Source: Planctomycetota bacterium (lineage in GTDB: Bacteria; Planctomycetota; UBA1135; UBA2386). Taken from it: a DNA stretch of 5,700 bases. Positions 1 to 5,577 of this stretch are shown one piece after another. Numbering within the stretch: position 1 is the stretch's first letter; every line of letters starts with the position of its first letter. The DNA lies in assembly GCA_003235605.1 (NCBI GenBank), contig QJVU01000240.1:1-5700 (forward strand). Direction: 5' to 3'. The notes beneath the pieces were generated by a model. That model was not told the origin of the DNA, made no database searches, and saw only the letters and a program-made list of their open reading frames with translations. Position numbers and translations under genes: made by a program.

Positions 1-322
1 GCCGGTCGTACATCATGCCCATGAAGAAGCCCTGCTCAAACATGTGGGCAGCGTGCACGCTCATCGGGCGGCCCTTGAAGAAGTCCATGAAGATGGAACC
101 GCAGAGCTCAGGCCAGTTGGTGTCGTTCCAGCGAGGCCCGATCTCCTTGGTGACCGCACGGAAGTTGATCGCCGGAACCGGGTAGACCTTCGTGCCGCTG
201 CGTAGCGCAACGCGGATGTGCCGCAAGTTCTGGACATCCAGCAGGTTGCAGCTGCCGCCGACACCGGTTCGCTGGATGAGCTGACCGGTACCTTCGTTGT
301 AGATGCTCCGCATCGACTCCAT
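1..322 (-). CDS. Hypothetical protein, 5' part only (runs off the left edge)
   Basis: The first 107 residues are visible, starting at an ATG at 322 with GGAGGG 3 bases upstream, 24 bases after the clamp stop. The frame stays open to the edge. The sequence looks like a real globular protein: a Gly/Asn-rich start (YNEGTGQ, GVGGSCNLLDVQ), a strand region (HIRVALRSGTKVYPVPAINFR), an aromatic stretch (RWNDTNWPELCG), and then a Phe/Met-rich part (FMDFFKGRPM, FEQGFFMGMM). The last part could pack as an amphipathic helix; it is too short and too interrupted to call a membrane segment. No family is recognised and the C-terminus is missing. Position downstream of the clamp suggests it belongs to the same transcript. 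Confidence 0.7.
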   Translation of the reverse strand, partial: MESMRSIYNEGTGQLIQRTGVGGSCNLLDVQNLRHIRVALRSGTKVYPVPAINFRAVTKEIGPRWNDTNWPELCGSIFMDFFKGRPMSVHAAHMFEQGFFMGMMYDR

Positions 323-325
323 GTG

Positions 326-331
326 CCCTCC
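326..331 (-). promoter_or_regulatory. Ribosome binding site of the partial gene at the left edge
   Basis: GGAGGG on the minus strand lies in the 24-base gap after the clamp stop, 3-4 bases before the ATG at 322. The spacing is short but the match is strong. A second in-frame ATG at 313 would be too far away. Confidence 0.55.
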
Positions 332-346
332 AGTCCGCCGAGGCTA

Positions 347-1498
347 TCAGACCTCGGCGCTCTCGACAACTTCGATCGGCGAGTCCTTCGGAAGCCACAC
401 GATCTCGTGCAGCCGACTGTCCACCAGGTGGACGGCATGCTTCTCGGTGCCCGGCTGGTTGGCCACACCCATGACCTTGACGTAGACGGAGTCGTCTGCC
501 GACGCGGCCAGGAATCCACGGAGCCTCGGGAGGTGCACCGGGATGATGAACCCACCCGAGCACTTCGCGGGGATCTTGTCGCTGAAGGACTGGCCTCCCG
601 CGGAGGCCGTCAGCTCCACCATCTCCTTGTGACAGGTGATGGTGATGAGCACCGCTTCCTTCGAGCCCTTCAGGATAGTCTGGGCAGCGGACACTGCCTT
701 CAGAGTCTCCTGTCGGTTCAGCTTGACCTGCCCCAGCTCACGGAGGTGCCGGAAGGCGGTGTCCACCGTCTGGGGGAACGTCTCGATCTTCGCGTGGTGC
801 ATCCGGAGAAGGCCCCAGCCGGCGCTGTCGACTACCAGGACCCGCTTCCCCGGCCAGTCGATCCAGCAGCTGATCTCCTCGCCGAAGTCGCTCAGGAGCC
901 ACGTGGAGGCCAGAGGGACGGCAAAGGGATCCTTCGCCTGGGGGAAGGCCCCGTCCTGGTCGTTGGCCAGGCTGAAGTCACACCGCACAGAGGCTGCGTT
1001 AGTGACAACGTAGGACCGCTTGTTCATGACCAGGAGGGCATCGCTGAGCGGCTGGGAGCCCGTGTTCTTGACGGCTACGTGCTTCAGCGCCTTGAGCCCG
1101 TCGCTCGGGTTGGGGCCGCTGTAGATCTGGGTCATGCCCTCGAAGCCCGGCTCCTGCGGGAACTCTGTCGACGGCCTCGTGTCCAAGACCACCCGTGCGC
1201 CGGCTCCCTGCTGGACCCGGAGGTTGCCCCGCTCGGTGAGCTCGAGGCGGACCTTCCCGACCCGGAGGGCCATGACCGCAGCCTTCAGGCGGTCAGCCCG
1301 GACACAGGTGTCTACCGGCTTGCTCGTGTGGCACTCGATGTTCCGCATCGTGGCGAGAGGACCGTTGGAAGCGACCAGCGACAGCTGGTTGTCGAAGTTC
1401 ACCAGCCTGACGAAGGCTTCGATCTCGTCGCCACGTCCGGCCACCTCGGCACAGGTCTTCAGGGCCAGCTTCAGGTCCTTCTGCTCGACTTCGATCAC
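347..1498 (-). CDS. dnaN: DNA polymerase sliding clamp, DnaN (beta subunit)-like
   Basis: This 383-residue protein has the length and three-fold repeated architecture of bacterial beta clamps. Domain 1 (about 1-122) has the opening helix DLKLALKTCAEVAG, the strand LSLVASNGPLATMR, and DRLKAAVMAL followed by KVRLELTERGNLRVQQG and TEFPQEP. Domain 2 (about 123-250) has DGLKALKHVAV, SYVVTNAASVRCDFSL and FAVPLASTWLL, and ends in a strand pattern with IETFPQT. Domain 3 (about 251-371) has ETLKAVSAAQTIL and FIIPVHLPRLRGFLAA, with a final strand HEIVWLP. The final strand occupies the place of the usual C-terminal MPMRL-type end, followed by an extra acidic tail (KDSPIEVVESAEV). Such clamps encircle DNA as dimers and tether polymerases and other clients. 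The start is GTG, chosen for AGGAG 6 bases upstream and because domain 1 begins immediately. Sequence similarity to cellular DnaN appears low, so the call rests on the pattern across all three domains. It lies 9 bases after the preceding gene. Confidence 0.82.
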   Translation of the reverse strand: MIEVEQKDLKLALKTCAEVAGRGDEIEAFVRLVNFDNQLSLVASNGPLATMRNIECHTSKPVDTCVRADRLKAAVMALRVGKVRLELTERGNLRVQQGAGARVVLDTRPSTEFPQEPGFEGMTQIYSGPNPSDGLKALKHVAVKNTGSQPLSDALLVMNKRSYVVTNAASVRCDFSLANDQDGAFPQAKDPFAVPLASTWLLSDFGEEISCWIDWPGKRVLVVDSAGWGLLRMHHAKIETFPQTVDTAFRHLRELGQVKLNRQETLKAVSAAQTILKGSKEAVLITITCHKEMVELTASAGGQSFSDKIPAKCSGGFIIPVHLPRLRGFLAASADDSVYVKVMGVANQPGTEKHAVHLVDSRLHEIVWLPKDSPIEVVESAEV

Positions 1499-1504
1499 GG
1501 GCGG

Positions 1505-1509
1505 CTCCT
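1505..1509 (-). promoter_or_regulatory. Ribosome binding site of the clamp gene, fused to the upstream stop codon
   Basis: On the minus strand TAGGAG combines the TAG stop of the helical protein gene with an AGGAG that sits 6 bases before the GTG start at 1498. It decides the GTG start and implies that ribosomes ending the upstream gene are at the clamp's start site. Confidence 0.7.
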
Positions 1510-2272
1510 ACATGACTCCGGGAAGAGGGATTCCACCCGTTTGGGGGGATTGCACTTGAGCAGGGGGAGGCTCCACGCCTCGCCCCATGTCGCCGTGCTT
1601 CTTCGCTTCCCAGCGTTCGTGCTGCGCGCGCTGACTGAGCCGGTCGAGGTACTCCAGGAACGACTTCAGCGAGTAGTAGAACCCCTTGATCGTCGCGGAC
1701 ACGATGCGGAACGTGTCGTCGAAGTCCCGCATGTCCTGCGTTGCCTCCGCCGCCAGGGCCTTCATGACATCCAGGCCCAGCATGCGAGAAGACACGCCGT
1801 GTTCATCGGCCCAGGCACGGACCTCCATCATGGCGCGGTACTCGCTCTGCTCGCGATCGCTCTTGGCGCGCGTGGCACACGAGTCCATGTAGTTCACCCA
1901 GCTCGAGAAGTAGATGATCTCCGTCGAGATCCGCAGGATGTCCTGCTCCACAGCGGCGGGGTCGAAGTTGCCGTCCTTGTACTTGTTGAAGATCGACTTG
2001 AAGTACTCGACGGACTGCACGAACCAGCCCCGGTCGTTGTCCGGCACGTGAGCGCCGGCGAACACCTCCTGCCAGGAGGGCGGCACATAGAAGTTCCGGA
2101 TCTTCCCGTGCACCGGCTCCGTTGCTAGGTGGTTCTTGATCTCCTCGACCATACCCTTCATGAGGTTGGCCTTGGCCTGGGCAGCCTTGGCAATGCGGCC
2201 CAGCCCGACGTCCTCGCCCTGCGGTACTTGGGCCAGGATGTCGACGACTTCGGGTTCACTTGAAGAGGTCAT
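1508..2272 (-). CDS. Helical hypothetical protein, possibly a UvsY-like recombination mediator
   Basis: This 254-residue protein is predicted mostly alpha-helical. After a polar N-terminus (MTSSSEPE) there is a basic helix at about 25-50. A region with aromatics follows (NFYVPPSW at 60-67, WFVQSVEYFKSIF at 83-95). Two long helices come next, about 106-158 and 166-222, joined by a short HGVSSR turn. The tail is Pro/Gln-rich and probably disordered (235-254, with PPPAQVQSPQ). The paired-helix layout, with a basic, polar turn and a second helix ending in KSFLEYLDRLSQRAQ, resembles helical phage proteins of the UvsY type, which load recombinase on single-stranded DNA. That match is by pattern only, and a structural or scaffold role is equally possible. 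The ATG at 2272 has GGAG 9 bases upstream and lies inside the end of the previous gene. The TAG stop is part of the clamp gene's ribosome site. Confidence 0.8.
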   Translation of the reverse strand: MTSSSEPEVVDILAQVPQGEDVGLGRIAKAAQAKANLMKGMVEEIKNHLATEPVHGKIRNFYVPPSWQEVFAGAHVPDNDRGWFVQSVEYFKSIFNKYKDGNFDPAAVEQDILRISTEIIYFSSWVNYMDSCATRAKSDREQSEYRAMMEVRAWADEHGVSSRMLGLDVMKALAAEATQDMRDFDDTFRIVSATIKGFYYSLKSFLEYLDRLSQRAQHERWEAKKHGDMGRGVEPPPAQVQSPQTGGIPLPGVM

Positions 2273-3656
2273 CTATGCTTACTCCCAGGCCAGCCAGAGG
2301 CGGAGCCTTCTGCTCTTCGGCCTTCGTCGGATCCATCGTTCGGATCTGTCGCTGGAACTCGGACCCGGAGAGCCCACCGATCAGGACCATCCTGTTCAGG
2401 TACGGCGACAGCCGATGCTGACTCACCTTCATGATCGAACGGATGATGTCGGCAGGGCTGAACAGCTCGGTCTTGTAGTCCTTGCTGAAGAGCACTGCCC
2501 CTCTGCTGTGGCAGACCACAGCGACCCGGCACAGCATGTCGATTACCCACTTGGATGCGTACGACGTGGGATCGTACACCGCGGGGACGACATCCTGGAC
2601 CGCCTTGAGGTCGGAGGTCTCGGGGATCTTCCGCTCGTCCGCCAGGAACTTGGTGACGACCTTCTGCTCCTTGCGCTGGGCCACCACCATCCGGGGCGGC
2701 GCCAGCGCGTCGACGAGTTCGTCCTCGATCCGTTCGTAGTACTCGCCCAGGGCCTCCGCTGCTTCGGTGATCGTCTTCACCTTCTTCAGCTTCTCCGAGA
2801 CGAAGGAGCAGATCTGGCCGCCTGTGATGCGCCCGCGGATACCTCCGCGGGGGATCAGGACCTCGTCGATGCCCTGCAGGCTCGTCGGGATCACCTTGTA
2901 GGCTCGGTCCTTGTGCACTGGCATGGCGTAGTAGAAGCCACGCTCCAGCTCACGAAGATCTTCACCACACTTGACCGGACAGAACCCCTCAGCCACGACG
3001 ATCTTCGGTGGCAGCGGGTCCTTCCTGAGATGGACGACAGCCCGCCCGTCGTAGCCAGAGATGTCGTCGAGGATGACCGGGTCAGCCCAGTACCGGAACT
3101 CGATGTACTCGTAGTTGTTCCAGCACCTGGTAGCACGTGCATCGCCGATGTTCTTGAGGGCCTTCAGGTTCTCTGCCCAGCCGAAGTTGCAGCGGTGGTG
3201 CAGGTCCACGATCTTGTCGATGATCCAGTCGGGGAAGATCAGGAACTCGTTGCGCTTCGCCTTCCGACGCCAGTCGGGGCTGACTAGTTCCAGGGCACTG
3301 ATGGCAAGCCCGATGTTCTCGGGGTTCGCCAGGAACACCCGGACCTCCTGCTTCAGGAGGCCACGGAGCAGAGCGTTCGGAGTTCGCTGAGGCTCTGGAA
3401 TGCCACTCATGTACAGCTCGGAGTCCCCGATCTTCCTGGATCCCTCGAGCCAGGACTTGCCGTGCCAGGCCTGGAACTGGATGAGGGGCGTGGGGCCCCT
3501 GTAGTCCACGCCCCAGGACTCGAAGGGGGACGGAGCGACCCAGGGAGTCCGGCCCCGCAAGCAGAGTTCGACGGGCACCTCCTCCAAAGTGCCCTTGAGC
3601 TCCTGGAGCAAGGCCGTCTCGGGAGCCTGGATCAGCTCCGTCCTCAAGAGCTTCAT
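2256..3656 (-). CDS. Hypothetical 466-residue protein, possible ATPase partner with a clamp-binding-like tail
   Basis: No family is recognised. The protein is soluble, with no signal peptide or membrane segment. An aromatic-rich N-terminal half (SWGVDY, FQAWHGKSW, FPDWIID, CNFGWAE, YEYIEFRYW between about 46 and 190) is followed by a CPVKC at 226-230. A Lys/Glu-rich helical stretch follows at about 285-345, then a hydrophobic segment at about 370-390 (WVIDMLCRVAVV). Residues 440-458 look like a flexible linker (PTKAEEQKAPP) leading to the C-terminal end SIDDLFK (460-466). That tail resembles the short hydrophobic/acidic C-terminal clamp-binding tails known from T4-type phage proteins. No MIDAS DxSxS is seen, so it does not look like the VWA partner usual beside MoxR genes. 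The start ATG at 3656 overlaps the ATPase stop as ATGA. Its own ribosome site is weak (GAGG about 10 bases upstream), which favours coupling to the ATPase. The end overlaps the next gene by 17 bases. Confidence 0.8.
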   Translation of the reverse strand: MKLLRTELIQAPETALLQELKGTLEEVPVELCLRGRTPWVAPSPFESWGVDYRGPTPLIQFQAWHGKSWLEGSRKIGDSELYMSGIPEPQRTPNALLRGLLKQEVRVFLANPENIGLAISALELVSPDWRRKAKRNEFLIFPDWIIDKIVDLHHRCNFGWAENLKALKNIGDARATRCWNNYEYIEFRYWADPVILDDISGYDGRAVVHLRKDPLPPKIVVAEGFCPVKCGEDLRELERGFYYAMPVHKDRAYKVIPTSLQGIDEVLIPRGGIRGRITGGQICSFVSEKLKKVKTITEAAEALGEYYERIEDELVDALAPPRMVVAQRKEQKVVTKFLADERKIPETSDLKAVQDVVPAVYDPTSYASKWVIDMLCRVAVVCHSRGAVLFSKDYKTELFSPADIIRSIMKVSQHRLSPYLNRMVLIGGLSGSEFQRQIRTMDPTKAEEQKAPPLAGLGVSIDDLFK

Positions 3657-5221
3657 GCGAGAGCCGCCTCTGCCACGGCACTGAAGTCGCCGGCCTGCTC
3701 GACGGCCTGCGAGATCTCCCTGCCGAGCTTCTCGATAGCCTTCGCGATGACCTGGTCGTCGGCACGAGCGATGAACACGCGCTCGCCCTCCTGCTCGACT
3801 TCCTGAGCCGCGAACTCAGAGACCTTGTGCGTGGCGATCAGCCGGCCCACGATCGTGGGCTGGTCCATGATCTTCATCATCTCCTCCTCGAAGGGCTGGA
3901 GATGCGGCGGGATCACGATGCCTCGCGGCAGGATGTCGCAGTCCTTCATCAGGTCGGTGAGGCCATCGAGGGCCGTGGCCGGCACGGCGCCGGGGTGCTT
4001 CATCTCGATGTTCGTGGCCACCAGGCCCACGAGCGCAGCGTTGAAGCCATCGGACTGGGTGATGCGGGCCCAGTTGGCCGACTTCACCATGTCGTCCAGC
4101 TTGTCCCGGTTGGACAGCAGGATCTCGGAGATCCGGAAGATGTCCCGGCAGGTCAGCAGCTCGAACTGCAGCTCCAGCTCCTTGGCCGACGTGTTGCCGG
4201 CCAGGGCTCCGCTGAGCGCCTCGAAGACGTCGCGGATCTTGGCATGAGCACGGGGGTTCTTGCCTCCTTCCTCGTTGACGCCGACCGGAATGCCCGCACG
4301 CACTGCGATGCGGGCACATTCGATGAAGGGCTTCGCCTGGATGCCCAACACGCTGGCACGGGCCAGCTCGGTCGCCCGGACACCGATGATCAGCCGGCGC
4401 AGGAAGCCAGCCCGTCGGCCGTCGATCCGGATCGGGTCGATCGGCTTCTCGTCGGTGTCCCCCTTGTCGCCGCGGCCAGATGCCTGTGCCAGGCTGATGA
4501 TGAACTTGTCGAGGAACAGCGTGAGGTCACGACGCTCCTCCATGAGGTGATCGAAGTGCTGGGCCGCCTGCGACATGATCGTCTTCAGCGTGTTGCCCAC
4601 GCCCTCGTAGTCCGTCGTGTCGACGTGCTTCGCCTGCAGGTCCGAGTTCCAGTGACCCAGACCGAAGAGCGTGCTGTCCGCCACGGACTCGATGACGGAC
4701 CGGCGCTCGCCGGACCCCATCTCGACCAGGTCGGGGATCCAGAGGAAGCTCGCGAAGCGACCGATGGTGGCCTCGCCCAGCTCGCTCGTGCCGCCGGTAC
4801 CGTAGGGGTTCATGTCCGAGCTGACCCAGATGCCCTGGGTCCGCTCGCCCATCATGGTGCGGTCGGCCAGGTAGTCGAGCCACTTGGCATGCGTCGCCTC
4901 GTCCGGGCGGTTCACCTCCTGGAGGTGCACCCACTTCTTGTCCCAGATCGTGCGGGGCGTCGAGACGTACTCGATCTCGCCCTCGCCGAGCTTCTTCATG
5001 TTCAAGAAGCCCAGGATGTCCTCGAAGGACGCGCTGTCCGCGTTGAACGAGGCCGCGCTCACCCCGATCGCTCGGGGGATCTTGCGGCAGAGCAGGGTCT
5101 TCGCCGCACCGGGGTTGCCGACGAGAAGCGGGGGCTCACCCGTGAGGATGCTGGACAGCATCACTGCCTCGTCGTCACGTGACCAGGCATACACGCCCAG
5201 GTCGTCGAAGATCTCTGCCAT
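3653..5221 (-). CDS. MoxR-like AAA+ ATPase
   Basis: This 522-residue protein has a recognisable MoxR-type AAA+ module in its first ~300 residues. Walker A is GNPGAAKT at 35-42. The Walker B region is VHLQEVNRP at 98-106, matching the family's LLADEINR but with Gln101 in place of the usual Asp; catalytic Glu102 is kept. Sensor 1 is in SSDMNPYGTGG (Asn138), and the family-typical run ELGEATIGRF ends with Arg155, the likely arginine finger. GRRAGFLRRL at 268-277 fits the sensor-2/lid position. The remaining ~230 residues have no recognised domain, and the protein is clearly longer than the usual ~300-350 residue MoxR. MoxR proteins are ATP-driven remodelling chaperones, often paired with VWA-domain proteins; the substrate here is unknown. 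It should be cytoplasmic, as no signal peptide or membrane segment is seen. The ATG at 5221 has AAGGAG 7 bases upstream. The gene end overlaps the next gene by 4 bases (ATGA), so the two products are probably made together. Confidence 0.88.
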   Translation of the reverse strand: MAEIFDDLGVYAWSRDDEAVMLSSILTGEPPLLVGNPGAAKTLLCRKIPRAIGVSAASFNADSASFEDILGFLNMKKLGEGEIEYVSTPRTIWDKKWVHLQEVNRPDEATHAKWLDYLADRTMMGERTQGIWVSSDMNPYGTGGTSELGEATIGRFASFLWIPDLVEMGSGERRSVIESVADSTLFGLGHWNSDLQAKHVDTTDYEGVGNTLKTIMSQAAQHFDHLMEERRDLTLFLDKFIISLAQASGRGDKGDTDEKPIDPIRIDGRRAGFLRRLIIGVRATELARASVLGIQAKPFIECARIAVRAGIPVGVNEEGGKNPRAHAKIRDVFEALSGALAGNTSAKELELQFELLTCRDIFRISEILLSNRDKLDDMVKSANWARITQSDGFNAALVGLVATNIEMKHPGAVPATALDGLTDLMKDCDILPRGIVIPPHLQPFEEEMMKIMDQPTIVGRLIATHKVSEFAAQEVEQEGERVFIARADDQVIAKAIEKLGREISQAVEQAGDFSAVAEAALA

Positions 5222-5577
5222 CAGTCAGCTCCTTGGATGTCGTCGGGTCGCGGCATGATGTCCGCAGGTTCCATCGCCACGAGCACCTCAAGTGCATGGG
5301 CGATGCAGAAGTTGGTGAACTCCCAGTGCCAGTGCAGGGCAGGCTTGCCCTTGATCTGGATCGTCTTGGCCTTGGGTCGCGTCACGCAGATCTTGACTGC
5401 GGGATAGCGTAGGGGTTTGACGTTCTGGCCCTGCTCGTCTACGCACAGCGGGCAGAACGAGAAGCCCTCCTGTTCCTGGAAGAGGAAGACGGGACCATCC
5501 CCCTCCGGAATGCGCTTCTTGTCCTCGACGACGTCAAGAAACGACTTGAGTTTCGCCAGGCGTTCCGAACGGCTCAT
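5221..5577 (-). CDS. Small hypothetical protein with a possible CxxC/CxxH zinc site
   Basis: This is a 118-residue protein of unknown function. The N-terminal 20 residues (MSRSERLAKLKSFLDVVEDK) look like a charged helix. Residues 42-45 are CPLC and residues 91-94 are CIAH, a CxxC...CxxH arrangement that could bind one zinc ion. Between them lies a strand-rich segment with basic stretches (RPKAKTIQIKGK) and an unusual HWHW at 82-85. The ATG at 5577 is chosen because a GGAG lies 7 bases upstream. An in-frame ATG at 5655 would add 26 residues rich in Trp, Arg and Ser that read as the out-of-frame shadow of the upstream gene. The stop TGA shares one base with the ATG of the ATPase gene (TGATG), suggesting coupled translation. 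A zinc-ribbon adaptor for nucleic acid or protein binding is possible, but this rests only on cysteine/histidine spacing. Confidence 0.75.
   Translation of the reverse strand: MSRSERLAKLKSFLDVVEDKKRIPEGDGPVFLFQEQEGFSFCPLCVDEQGQNVKPLRYPAVKICVTRPKAKTIQIKGKPALHWHWEFTNFCIAHALEVLVAMEPADIMPRPDDIQGAD
5229..5234 (-). promoter_or_regulatory. Strong ribosome binding site of the MoxR-like ATPase gene
   Basis: AAGGAG on the minus strand lies 7 bases before the ATG at 5221, within the last codons of the preceding gene. It is close to consensus and confirms the start at the TGATG stop/start junction. Confidence 0.75.

Noticed and set aside
323..346. 24-base gap between the clamp gene and the left-edge gene, considered for a promoter
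   Set aside because: It is too short for a full promoter and contains only the ribosome site of the next gene.
218..2128. Long 636-codon open frame on the plus strand
   Set aside because: It lies antisense to the clamp and helical-protein genes, is dominated by Arg, Leu, His, Val and Gly as expected from reverse-reading GC-rich codons, and shows no family pattern, whereas the minus-strand proteins do.
2544..2576. DPTSYAS in the 466-residue protein (near residue 362), considered as a VWA MIDAS motif
   Set aside because: It does not fit DxSxS, is not preceded by the expected hydrophobic strand, and no matching Thr and Asp ligands were seen downstream.
2832..2851. Perfect 7-bp inverted repeat with a 6-base loop, considered as a terminator
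   Set aside because: It lies inside the 466-residue gene, has no T-run on either side, and follows from the codons for the RGGIRGR stretch.
2136..3287. 383-codon open frame on the plus strand
   Set aside because: It is antisense to the 466-residue gene, has no recognisable motifs, and no ribosome site or operon context on that strand.
3082..3765. 227-codon minus-strand open frame overlapping the ATPase and 466-residue genes
   Set aside because: It is the wrong-frame shadow of the two coupled genes, rich in Arg, Ser, Pro and Gly, and would overlap both almost completely.
4291..4316. Perfect 8-bp inverted repeat with a 10-base loop, considered as a terminator or operator
   Set aside because: It lies mid-gene in the ATPase with no T-run and a large loop; chance pairing is likely in GC-rich coding sequence.
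3827..5182. 451-codon open frame on the plus strand
   Set aside because: It is the antisense shadow of the MoxR-like gene, whose conserved motifs are clear on the minus strand; the composition (Arg, His, Asp, Val) is typical of a shadow.
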